Below are positions 1-7,416 of a stretch of DNA of 64,000 nucleotides, piece by piece; positions within the stretch are counted from its first letter, which is position 1, and each line of letters begins with the position of its first letter. The position numbers and the translations under genes were made by a program. The notes under the pieces are model-generated. The model saw nothing but the letters and a program-made list of their open reading frames with translations, was not told the DNA's origin and did no database searches. Source of the stretch: Coriobacteriaceae bacterium (GTDB lineage: Bacteria > Actinomycetota > Coriobacteriia > Coriobacteriales > Atopobiaceae); the NCBI GenBank assembly GCA_003862195.1, contig QOUO01000004.1:22578-86577 (forward strand), in the 5' to 3' direction.

Positions 1-809
1 AGCTCTGCCACAAGGCCCTGCGCTGCCGCCACGACCGTCTTTGCGGCACGCTGTCCGACGCCGCGCCGATCCTGTGGCAGTATGGCGCCCTCGCGCGCCT
101 GGACAAGGGCGAGAAGATCGACAAGCTCCTGTACGGCGGCTACTCCACCATCAGCCTCGGCTACGCCGGCCTGTACGAGTGCGTAAAGGCGCTCACGGGC
201 CACAGCCACACCGACCCCGAGGGCGAGACCATCGGCCTGCAGATCATGCAGCACATGAACGACAAGTGCGCCGAGTGGAAGGCAGCCGAGAACATCGACT
301 ACTCCCTCTATGGCACGCCGCTCGAGTCCACCACCTACAAGTTCGCCAAGTGCCTGCAGAAGCGCTTCGGCGTCATCCCCGGCATCACCGACCACGGCTA
401 CATCACCAACTCGTACCACGTGAACGTGCGCGAGAAGATCGACGCATTCAGCAAGCTCGCCTTCGAGTCCAAGTTCCAGCGCCTCTCCCCCGGCGGCGCC
501 ATCAGCTACGTCGAGGTGCCCAACATGCAGGACAACCTCGAGGCCGTGGTCAAGGTCATGCAGTTCATCTACGACAACATCATGTACGCCGAGCTCAACA
601 CCAAGAGCGACTACTGCCAGGTCTGCGGCTACGACGGCGAGATCCGCATCGTGGAGGACGACGGCAAGCTCGTCTGGGAGTGCCCCAACTGCGGCAACCG
701 CGACCAGTCCAAGATGAACGTCGCGCGTCGCACCTGCGGCTACATTGGCACCCAGTTCTGGAACCAGGGCCGCACGCAGGAGATTCGCGACCGCGTGCTT
801 CACCTCTAG
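1..809 (+). CDS. nrdD: Anaerobic ribonucleoside-triphosphate reductase, C-terminal part (5' end outside window)
   Basis: Reduces ribonucleoside triphosphates to deoxyribonucleotides in the absence of oxygen using a glycyl radical (class III RNR). Only the last ~268 residues are present; the frame is open from base 3 back across the window edge. The C-terminal zinc site is visible as CQVCG ... CPNCG, and the radical loop RRTCGYIG follows it, with the glycine after Cys as the expected radical site. The tail RDRVLHL also matches the family end. nrdG, its activase, is the next gene, separated by a strong terminator-like hairpin. Identification is secure; the missing N-terminus (ATP-cone and most of the barrel) cannot be judged. 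Confidence 0.96.
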   Translation, partial: LCHKALRCRHDRLCGTLSDAAPILWQYGALARLDKGEKIDKLLYGGYSTISLGYAGLYECVKALTGHSHTDPEGETIGLQIMQHMNDKCAEWKAAENIDYSLYGTPLESTTYKFAKCLQKRFGVIPGITDHGYITNSYHVNVREKIDAFSKLAFESKFQRLSPGGAISYVEVPNMQDNLEAVVKVMQFIYDNIMYAELNTKSDYCQVCGYDGEIRIVEDDGKLVWECPNCGNRDQSKMNVARRTCGYIGTQFWNQGRTQEIRDRVLHL

Positions 810-842
810 CACCACGCACGGGGCGAGAAGTACCAACCACGC

Positions 843-876
843 GGCGGGCCCCCACACGGAGGCCCGCCTCCTTTTT
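843..876 (+). terminator. Intrinsic terminator after nrdD
   Basis: An 8-bp perfect stem (GGCGGGCC 843-850, GGCCCGCC 861-868) with a 10-base loop is followed by TCCTTTTTG. It lies between nrdD and nrdG, so nrdG is either partly read through or has its own promoter in 877-998. Confidence 0.85.
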
Positions 877-998
877 GCGCCACGGCGGTGGCGGCCAGAC
901 GACGCCTGGTCTACCATGGACAGGTTTGGCCCGCCGCGGCACCAGCGACATGCCAGACGGAACAACGGACGCGACCACGAACGAGGACAGAGGCCCAC

Positions 999-1568
999 AT
1001 GAACTACGCCAACATCAAGTACTGCGACATCGCCAACGGTATCGGAGTGCGCACCACCCTCTTCGTGTCCGGCTGCCGCCTGCACTGCAAGGGCTGCTTC
1101 AACGCGGAGGCGTGGTCCTTCTCGTCCGGCAAGCCCTTTGACGAGGCCGTGGAGGAGAAGATCATCGACAGCCTGCGTCCGGGCTACATGAACGGCCTCT
1201 CCGTCCTGGGCGGCGAGCCCTTCGAGCCCGAGAACCAGGCCGGGCTCGTGGACTTCATCGAGCGCGTGAGGCTCGAGCTGCCCGAGAAGGACATCTGGAT
1301 GTACTCCGGCCACACCTGGGAGGAGCTCACGGCGGGCAAGTGGCACCTGCCGGAGACCGACCGCATCCTGCGCTGCATCGACGTGCTGGTGGACGGCCCG
1401 TGGCAGCAGGCCAACTACGACATCAGCCTGCGCTTTAGGGGATCCTCCAACCAGCGCCTGATCGACGTGCCCAAGACGCTCGAGGCGCGCAAGGCCGGCA
1501 AGCTGGCCGGGCCAAACGACGTGGTCCTGTGGGAGGACGACCCGGTTTTCGCCACCCACGACATGTAG
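999..1568 (+). CDS. nrdG: Anaerobic ribonucleotide reductase-activating protein (radical SAM)
   Basis: Generates the glycyl radical on NrdD with a [4Fe-4S] cluster and S-adenosylmethionine. The 189-residue protein begins MNYANIKY and has the NrdG-type cluster motif CRLHCKGC (C-x3-C-x2-C) near residue 29, followed by the SAM-contact region LGGEPFEP. The ATG at 999 was chosen because the family starts with MNYxxI, and a purine-rich stretch (GAGGACAGAGG) precedes it; an upstream in-frame ATG at 888 would add 37 non-family residues. The protein is somewhat longer than the E. coli enzyme because of a C-terminal extension ending in EDDPVFATHDM. It follows nrdD in the usual order. Confidence 0.95.
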   Translation: MNYANIKYCDIANGIGVRTTLFVSGCRLHCKGCFNAEAWSFSSGKPFDEAVEEKIIDSLRPGYMNGLSVLGGEPFEPENQAGLVDFIERVRLELPEKDIWMYSGHTWEELTAGKWHLPETDRILRCIDVLVDGPWQQANYDISLRFRGSSNQRLIDVPKTLEARKAGKLAGPNDVVLWEDDPVFATHDM

Positions 1569-1694
1569 GGACTGGCACACAACACGAGCGTATGACACGG
1601 GCGGGGGCGTCGGCTATTGCCGCGCTCCCGCTCAACCTTTAGGCTCTCTTGCGCTACATTTAGACGAACATGAACCCACGCGAGGGAGCACACG

Positions 1695-2699
1695 ATGTTC
1701 TGCAAAAACTGTGGTGCCGAACTCAAGCCGGGAACGCGCTTCTGCCCCTACTGCGGCGTAGCGGTCGGCGCGGACGCGGACACCCCCGACGCGGACGGCG
1801 CGGCCGACGCCGATGACGGCCGTGGCGACGACGGCCTGAGCGACGGCCTGGATAATGATGACGGCCTCGGCGGCGGCTCGTACGACCCCAACCTGACGCA
1901 GCCCATGCCCCTGGGCAGCGGCTATGGCGCACAGGCACCGCGGCCGGTCCCGCAGGAGCCGCACGAGGCTCCCCCGCAGCAGCCGTACATCCCAGGCGCC
2001 CGTCGCAACCGCGACTACGGCGACTATGGCGACCGCGGCAATCGCGGTCACGGCGGCGCCAAGGCGGCGCTCGTGGCGCTGCTGGTGGTGGCGCTCTGCG
2101 CGGCGGCGGCCGCGCTCGTGGTGTTCTACGTGCTGCCTAGCTTTGGCCAGGGTGGGAACGCCACCATCGCCAAGTCGGACGACTCGAGCTCGTCAGACAG
2201 CAGCAAGACGATCACGCTGGGACAGTCCTCCGGTGACGACTCCAGCTCGTCGGACTCGGAGCACGTTGGGTTCAAGGGCATCACCAAGGCCGAGGCCACC
2301 TCGACCCTGCCCACGGACCAGTACGACAGCTACGGCACGGACCACCTGATCGACGGCGACAACACCACGTGCTGGTCCGAGGGCGTCAGCGGGCTGGGCG
2401 TGGGCGAATCCGTGACGCTTTCCGGCGACGGCGTGCAGACCTTCTCGTCCTTTACCATCGCGAACGGCTTCCAAAAAAGCGAAAGCATCTATTACAAGAA
2501 CCCGCGTCCGACCAAGCTCGGCGTGTTTGTGGACGGCAACAAGGTGATGTCCGTGGACCTTGCGGATAGCTTTGGCTCAACGCAGAGCTTCACGCTGCCC
2601 AAGCCCGTGGACGGCACCAACATCACGTTCCAGATCGAGGCCGCGACGCCTGGCAGCAAGTACGAGGACACGAGCATTTCCGAGATCACGGTCCAGTAG
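1695..2699 (+). CDS. Zinc-ribbon membrane protein with discoidin/NADase-type glycan-binding C-domain
   Basis: 334 residues. The N-terminus is a short zinc ribbon (CKNCG at residues 3-7, CPYCG at 17-21). It is followed by an acidic Asp/Gly-rich linker, an Arg/Tyr/Gly stretch and one hydrophobic segment of about 25 residues near 117-142 (VALLVVALCAAAAALVVFYV). A Ser/Asp-rich linker (DDSSSSDSS type) leads to a C-terminal beta-sandwich-like domain of about 140 residues. That domain contains IDGDNTTCWSEG and ends in SISEITVQ, as in NADase-type glycan-binding (F5/8-like) domains. The inferred topology is zinc ribbon inside, glycan-binding domain outside. A GAGGGAG ribosome site precedes the ATG. 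Function is unknown; sensing or anchoring at the wall is a guess. Confidence 0.8.
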   Translation: MFCKNCGAELKPGTRFCPYCGVAVGADADTPDADGAADADDGRGDDGLSDGLDNDDGLGGGSYDPNLTQPMPLGSGYGAQAPRPVPQEPHEAPPQQPYIPGARRNRDYGDYGDRGNRGHGGAKAALVALLVVALCAAAAALVVFYVLPSFGQGGNATIAKSDDSSSSDSSKTITLGQSSGDDSSSSDSEHVGFKGITKAEATSTLPTDQYDSYGTDHLIDGDNTTCWSEGVSGLGVGESVTLSGDGVQTFSSFTIANGFQKSESIYYKNPRPTKLGVFVDGNKVMSVDLADSFGSTQSFTLPKPVDGTNITFQIEAATPGSKYEDTSISEITVQ

Positions 2700-2726
2700 C
2701 GTGGGCGCGCAGGCCAGGGAGGCAGC

Positions 2727-3458
2727 ATGCCGGAGGAGAAGGACAACATCTGGGCCATGGAGCACCGCCACTCCGTGCGGCGCTACACGGAGGAGCCGCT
2801 CTCCCCCGCCGAGGTGGAGGCGCTGTCGCTGGCCATCGCGCGGGCCAACGACGCCTCCGGCCTGGCCCTGCGCCTGGTGACGGACGAGCCGCGCGCCTTC
2901 GACTCGCTGCTCGCGCACTACGGCAAGTTCCAGAACGTGCGCAACTACGTGGTGGTGGCCGGTCCCAAGGGCCGCGACCTGCAGGAGCTTGCGGGTTACT
3001 TTGGCGAGAAGATCGTGCTCCTGGCCACGAGGCTGGGCCTTGGCAGCTGCTGGGTGGGCGGGACGTTCCGCCGCAGGTCCGTGGCGGGCCAGGTGGCTCC
3101 CGGCCACAAGCTGGCGTGCGTGATCGCGTTGGGGCACGGCGCGGAGCCGGGGCGGCCGCATCGCTCCAAGTCGATCGAGGAGCTGAGCAACACGCACGGC
3201 CTGGTGATGCCGGACTGGTTCCAGCACGGCATGCAGGCCGCGGCTCTTGCACCCACGGCCCTCAACCAGCAGCACTTCCTGTTCACGCTCGGGCGCGACC
3301 GACAGACCGTCACGGCGCAGTCCACCGGCGGCCCCATGAGCATGATCGACCTGGGCATCGCGGAGCTGCACTTCGAGCTCGCGAGCGGGCACGCAGTGAG
3401 CGGCAGCGCGCCGGCGCGCGCTACTGGGCCAGCAGCCCCAGCCTCACGCACGCGTTGA
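2727..3458 (+). CDS. Nitroreductase-family FMN oxidoreductase
   Basis: 243 residues with the nitroreductase N-terminal signature HRHSVRRYTEEPLSPAEV and a two-lobe layout typical of the putative TM-nitroreductase subgroup. The centre carries LATRLGLGSCWVGGTF, the usual FMN-contact region, and APTALNQQHF appears in the second lobe. The family reduces nitro compounds, quinones or flavins with NAD(P)H; the substrate here cannot be deduced. A GGGAGG ribosome site lies just before the ATG. The last 38 bases overlap the 3' end of the convergent HAD gene, and the extreme C-terminus (Ala/Pro/Ser/Thr-rich) looks like a recent run-on. Confidence 0.85.
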   Translation: MPEEKDNIWAMEHRHSVRRYTEEPLSPAEVEALSLAIARANDASGLALRLVTDEPRAFDSLLAHYGKFQNVRNYVVVAGPKGRDLQELAGYFGEKIVLLATRLGLGSCWVGGTFRRRSVAGQVAPGHKLACVIALGHGAEPGRPHRSKSIEELSNTHGLVMPDWFQHGMQAAALAPTALNQQHFLFTLGRDRQTVTAQSTGGPMSMIDLGIAELHFELASGHAVSGSAPARATGPAAPASRTR

Positions 3459-4218
3459 GGATGCCGTCGTGGTCAACGTCGTCGGTCACGAAGTCGGCCT
3501 GCTCCTTCACCTCGTCGTTGGCGTTGCCCATGGCCACCGTCGTGCCGCACACGCCAAACATGCCCAGGTCATTGCCGCCGTCGCCAAAGGCCACGGCCTC
3601 CTCTGGCGCGATGCCGTACATGTCGAGCACCTTGCGCACGGCACGGTCCTTACCGCCGTCCTTGGGGAACACGTCCACAAACTCGCTGGTCCAGCGCGTC
3701 ATCTTTATGTGGCTGCATGCGTTCCTGACGATGTCCGTCTTGCCGGGCTCCAGGAAGACGTTGAGCTGGTAGATGTCTTCCTGCAGGGCCTTGTGGATGT
3801 CGTCCTCGGGATAGTAAAGGCCCACCTTGTGCTCGATGGCCTCCACGAGCGGGTCGTGCCCGCTCACAAACATGCGCTTGTCTGACATGAACATGCAGTT
3901 GTACAGGCCGGCCTCCACCTGCCCCACGATGGTCGCGAGGTCATCCTTGTCGAGCGTCTCCTGGTACAGGATGCGGTCGCGGTTGAGGATGAACTGCCCG
4001 TTAAAGAGGATGAACGCCTCAAGGCTGTCCAGCGGGATCTCCTCCACCGTGTAGGGCGCGCGACCCGTCGCGAGGAAGCACTTGATGCCGGCGCGCTTGA
4101 GCCCAGATAGCGCGAGCAGCGCGGACTCCGGCACCTTGTGCGTCGAGAAGGACAGGAGCGTCCCGTCCGCGTCGAAGAACGCTGCCTTGATCTTGTGGTC
4201 GACGGTCCATTGTGGCAT
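3421..4218 (-). CDS. HAD-superfamily (Cof-type) sugar-phosphate phosphatase
   Basis: 265 residues. HAD motif I is AFFDADGTLLSF (residues ~13-24), motif II lies in FLATGRAPYTV, and motifs III/IV are KDRAVRKVL and AFGDGGNDLGMFG, all in the Cof/YbiV order with a C2-type cap between. Members dephosphorylate sugar phosphates, pyridoxal phosphate or flavin mononucleotide. The specific substrate is not predictable. A GGGAGAAGAG purine run upstream serves as ribosome site. It is convergent with the nitroreductase and followed by coaX upstream on the same strand. Confidence 0.9.
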   Translation of the reverse strand: MPQWTVDHKIKAAFFDADGTLLSFSTHKVPESALLALSGLKRAGIKCFLATGRAPYTVEEIPLDSLEAFILFNGQFILNRDRILYQETLDKDDLATIVGQVEAGLYNCMFMSDKRMFVSGHDPLVEAIEHKVGLYYPEDDIHKALQEDIYQLNVFLEPGKTDIVRNACSHIKMTRWTSEFVDVFPKDGGKDRAVRKVLDMYGIAPEEAVAFGDGGNDLGMFGVCGTTVAMGNANDEVKEQADFVTDDVDHDGILNACVRLGLLAQ

Positions 4219-4266
4219 GGTTGCTCTTCTCCCCTGGTCGTGGGTTGGTGTGACTGGTTGCGATTG

Positions 4267-5187
4267 TTATGACTGGCCCTCATGGCCGCCACGCGGCGCG
4301 CGGGCCTTGGACTGCCGCGGCGGGCGGGCGTTTGCGAGGTAGAGCAGGTGCAGGCCGCGCAGCGTGAGCGTGGGGTCCACCACGCACTCGTGCGCAAGCA
4401 GGTGCGAGAAGGACGCGGCGTCGTCGCCGGTGAGCACCACGGGGGCCAGGGCGCCCAGCTCGCGCTCGATGCGCGCGACGAGCCCGTCCACGCGGATGGC
4501 CTCGCCCAGCACCACGCCGGAAAGCATCGCCTCGCGCGTGGACTTTCCTATCACGTGGCTTGGCGCCGCCAGCTCGATGCGCGGCAGGCGTGCGGCGGAC
4601 TGCGCGAGCGCGCTCGCCCCCAGCGCCAGGCCCGGCGCTATGACGCCGCCGGCAAAGTGGCCGGCCGCGTCGATCACCTCTATGTTGACCGTCGTGCCCA
4701 TGTCCACGGCGATCGCGGGCGCGCCGAGCAGGGCCCGCGCCGCCACCGCGTCCGCGATGCGGTCCGGCCCCACCTCGGAGGGGTCGTGGTAGTCCATGCG
4801 GATGCCCGTCTTGAGGCCCGGCCCCACCACGAGCGCGCGCCGCTCGCACACGGCGTCGAGCGCGCGGCGCCACGGCTCCACAAGTGACGGCACCACGCAG
4901 GAAAGGATGCAGCCCGCAATCTTGCGGCTGGCTTCCGGCGCGTTGGCCACGGCCGCCGCCACGGGCGCGGGCGAGAAGGACGCGAACTGCGTGACCTGCA
5001 GCCGCGCCTCGTCCGCGGTCAGGCGCCCCGGCGTCGTGAGCTCGAAGGTGTCCAGCGGCTCGTCCCCCGCCGCGCCGTCCTGCGCAAAGATCCCCAGGCG
5101 CGTGGTCGTGTTGCCCACGTCCACGGCAAGCACGCGGCCTGCCGAGGCCGCCGCAGCATCGTGCGCCGCACTTCTCCCCTGGCTCAT
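4267..5187 (-). CDS. coaX: Type III pantothenate kinase
   Basis: Phosphorylates pantothenate in the first step of coenzyme A synthesis; type III enzymes are not inhibited by CoA. The ASKHA-fold phosphate motif VLAVDVGNTTTRLGIF is near the N-terminus, PDRIADAVAARAL and AIAVDMGTTVNIEVID follow, then GGVIAPGLALGASAL, all diagnostic of CoaX. Start: ATG at 5187 gives 306 residues and has AGGTG nearby; a GTG at 5229 would add 14 residues unlike the family. The gene is divergent from the OPT transporter. A copy of the repeated word GGGCGAGAAGGAC lies in its middle (4969-4981). Confidence 0.93.
   Translation of the reverse strand: MSQGRSAAHDAAAASAGRVLAVDVGNTTTRLGIFAQDGAAGDEPLDTFELTTPGRLTADEARLQVTQFASFSPAPVAAAVANAPEASRKIAGCILSCVVPSLVEPWRRALDAVCERRALVVGPGLKTGIRMDYHDPSEVGPDRIADAVAARALLGAPAIAVDMGTTVNIEVIDAAGHFAGGVIAPGLALGASALAQSAARLPRIELAAPSHVIGKSTREAMLSGVVLGEAIRVDGLVARIERELGALAPVVLTGDDAASFSHLLAHECVVDPTLTLRGLHLLYLANARPPRQSKARAPRGGHEGQS
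4969..4981 (+). repeat. Dispersed 13-mer GGGCGAGAAGGAC, in coaX
   Basis: Exact copy of the dispersed word, antisense to coaX, where it encodes part of FASFSPAP between two structural elements. Confidence 0.8.
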
Positions 5188-5329
5188 GGGCACCTGTTTG
5201 CTCCCAACGCTCCGTTGCCGACGTCTCACCTGTATACTCTAACCGTTTGCCCGGCTCGTCCGGCTTGGCAAACGGTCCGGTAACCCGACTCCCCACGCGG
5301 GGGAGCGGATATACGCAAAGGAGCTACAT

Positions 5330-7027
5330 ATGGACAACGGCAAGGCACGCGCCTCGTGGCGCGGCCAGCTGACGCTGCGCGGCGCCGTCATCGGCACCAT
5401 CGGCTGCGTCATCATCACGGCATCGTCGGCCTACACGGCGCTCAAGCTCGGGGCACTGCCCTGGCCCATCGTATTCGCGGCGGTCATCTCGCTCTTCTTC
5501 CTGCGGCTGCTTGGGCACGCCAGCCTGAACGAGGCCAACGTGACCCACACCATCATGTCCGCGGGCGCCATGGTCGCGGGCGGGCTCGCCTTCACGCTGC
5601 CTGGCGCCTGGATGCTGGGCCTCGCGGACCAGTTTGGCTGGGTGCAGATCTTCCTGGTGGCCCTCTGCGGCACCGTGCTCGGCCTCATCTGCACGGCCCT
5701 CATACACCACCACTTCATCGTGGACACGGAGCTCGAGTTCCCCACGGGCACCGCGGCGGCCGAGACGCTCCTGGCAACGGAGGCGGGCGGCAAGACGGGA
5801 CTCAGGCTCTTCTCGTCCATGGGCATCGCCGGCCTGTACAGCGTCCTGCGTGACGCCCTGGGCATCCTGCCCACGCTCCTGCTGCAGCTTCCCATTCCCG
5901 GCGTGAGCTTTGGCATCTACAACTCGCCCATGATGCTCTCCGTCGGCTTCCTTGTGGGCCTGGTGCCGCTCGCGTTCTGGTTTGGCGGCGCGCTGTTCGC
6001 AAACTTTGGCCTCATCGTGGGCGGAAGCGCGGCCGGCCTCTGGTCCACGGCGACCGCGCAGGGCATCGTGTCCAGCCTGGGCATGGGCCTCATGATGGGC
6101 TCCGGCATCGCCACCGTGGTCAAGGACATCCTGCCGCAGGTGGGCGGCTTCCTGCGCGATGCCCGGGGCGAGAAGGACGACGGCCAGGACTCGCGCTCCC
6201 TCGTGAGCGGCAGCCTGCGCACGGACGCCGGCATCTTTGGCCTGGGCACCGCCGCCGTGGTCGTGCTCGTCTGCATGGGGCTGGGGCTGAGCCCGCTCGC
6301 CTCCGTCGTCGTGGTGGCGCTCACCTTTGTCGCAACGATCATGAGCGCGCAGTCCTGCGGCCAGACCGGAATCGACCCGATGGAGATCTTCGGCCTCATC
6401 GTGCTGCTCGCCGTGGCCGCCATGGGCGAGAACGTGCAGGTCAGGCTGTTCTTCGTGGCGGGCGTGGTCGCGGTCGCCTGCGGGCTTGCGGGCGACGTGA
6501 TGAACGACTTCCGCGCCGGCCACATCCTGGGAACCGACCCGCGCGCGCAGTGGCTGGGCCAGGCGCTGGGCGGCATCGTGGGCGCCGTGGTGGCCGCGGC
6601 CGTCATGTGCGCGCTGCTGGCCGCGTACGGCCCGGACGCCTTTGGCCCGGGCAAGACCTTCGTGGCCGCGCAGGCCTCCGTCGTGGCGACCATGGTCTCC
6701 GGCATCCCGAGCGTGCCCGCCTTCGTGATCGGACTCGCGGCGGGCATCGCCCTCTACTGGACAAAGCTTCCCGCCATGATGGTGGGCCTCGGCGTCTACC
6801 TGCCGTTCTACATGTCGTTCACGGCGTTTCTGGGCGCCATCGCCAAGGTCGTGTACGACCGCGCCACCGCCGGCAGGCGCGCCGCGCTCCCGCAGGACCA
6901 GCAGGCCGAGGCCACGGCCGAGCACGACCGCGCCGGCCTCGTGGTCGCATCCGGCATCCTGGGCGGCGAGTCCATCGTGGGCGTGATCATCGCGTTCGTG
7001 TCAGTCTTCGCGAGCCTGGCTGGGTAG
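5330..7027 (+). CDS. OPT-family oligopeptide/metal-chelate transporter
   Basis: 565 residues with about 14-16 hydrophobic segments spread over the whole length, as expected of the OPT/YSL superfamily of proton-coupled peptide or metal-chelate symporters. Family-like stretches include AVISLFFLRLLG followed by EANVTHTIMSAGAMVAGG, and VDTELEFPTGTAAAETL. A cytoplasmic loop around residues 275-295 is hydrophilic and carries GEKDD, encoded by a copy of the dispersed word. AAAGGAGC sits 7 bases before the ATG at 5330. It is monocistronic by layout: coaX is divergent and a hairpin follows the stop. The substrate (peptide or metal chelate) is not resolvable from sequence. Confidence 0.9.
   Translation: MDNGKARASWRGQLTLRGAVIGTIGCVIITASSAYTALKLGALPWPIVFAAVISLFFLRLLGHASLNEANVTHTIMSAGAMVAGGLAFTLPGAWMLGLADQFGWVQIFLVALCGTVLGLICTALIHHHFIVDTELEFPTGTAAAETLLATEAGGKTGLRLFSSMGIAGLYSVLRDALGILPTLLLQLPIPGVSFGIYNSPMMLSVGFLVGLVPLAFWFGGALFANFGLIVGGSAAGLWSTATAQGIVSSLGMGLMMGSGIATVVKDILPQVGGFLRDARGEKDDGQDSRSLVSGSLRTDAGIFGLGTAAVVVLVCMGLGLSPLASVVVVALTFVATIMSAQSCGQTGIDPMEIFGLIVLLAVAAMGENVQVRLFFVAGVVAVACGLAGDVMNDFRAGHILGTDPRAQWLGQALGGIVGAVVAAAVMCALLAAYGPDAFGPGKTFVAAQASVVATMVSGIPSVPAFVIGLAAGIALYWTKLPAMMVGLGVYLPFYMSFTAFLGAIAKVVYDRATAGRRAALPQDQQAEATAEHDRAGLVVASGILGGESIVGVIIAFVSVFASLAG
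6166..6178 (+). repeat. Dispersed 13-mer GGGCGAGAAGGAC, in the OPT gene
   Basis: Exact copy, encoding GEKD in a hydrophilic loop of the transporter. Confidence 0.8.
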
Positions 7028-7063
7028 CGACCGGGCATCGCGCAACTCGCGCGTAGCTTGCAG

Positions 7064-7106
7064 GAGCGCCGACGGCCCCAACGGGTCGCCGGCGCTCTTC
7101 TCATAT
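7064..7106 (+). terminator. Terminator-like hairpin after the OPT gene
   Basis: GAGCGCCG (7064-7071) pairs perfectly with CGGCGCTC (7090-7097); TTCTCATATG follows. The loop of 18 bases can pair partly (GGCCC/GGGTC). The T-tract is weak, so efficiency is uncertain. Confidence 0.6.
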
Positions 7107-7146
7107 GTATGTGTCCGTTGGCCAGCACGTACAGTCGGCGGGAGTC

Positions 7147-7158
7147 GTCCTTCTCCCC
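7147..7158 (-). repeat. Dispersed 12-mer, intergenic, upstream of sucrose operon
   Basis: GTCCTTCTCCCC, the complement of GGGGAGAAGGAC, in the 389-base gap between the OPT and PTS genes. Confidence 0.8.
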
Positions 7159-7238
7159 CTAGGCCTCCTGCGACGCGACCCGGCTCGCCCACCCCGCCGC
7201 GCAGTCGCCCGTCCACGTAGCGACCTGGAACACCGTAT

Positions 7239-7384
7239 GGGATTGATTCCACATCGTTCGGAAACGGTTCCACATCGCTCGCGGCGGTTTCACTACCGCT
7301 CACCGTTTCATTAGCGGAATTCCGTGCAAAAACTTCCCTTCGGGTCCATCCTACAGGTATGAGAACGTTCCCACATATGGGAAC
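7239..7384 (+). promoter_or_regulatory. Operator-rich control region of the sucrose operon
   Basis: The 7028-7416 gap holds no gene. It contains a direct repeat TTCCACATCGYTCG at 7247-7260 and 7268-7281 (21 bases apart), then two weaker GTTTCA boxes about 20 and 38 bases further on, so roughly helical phasing. GGAAACGGTTCC (7260-7271) is a near-perfect palindrome with a central CG, the usual LacI-family operator form. Nearer the start codon lie the palindrome GAACGTTC (7363-7370) and the overlapping inverted repeat GTTCCC-ACATAT-GGGAAC (7367-7384). A LacI regulator is encoded at 32145-33128 and could be the partner, but that link is inference. TATGAG at 7358-7363 may be a -10. Confidence 0.6.
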
Positions 7385-7416
7385 AGGCTCGTGAGGTACT
7401 CGGAAAGGGAGGAAGA

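Noticed and set aside
888..998. Extended start of nrdG at 888
   Set aside because: The added residues are Arg/Pro-rich and unlike the family; the terminator and non-coding gap lie here.
5188..5229. GTG start for coaX
   Set aside because: Adds residues unlike any CoaX N-terminus and lies in the divergent promoter region.
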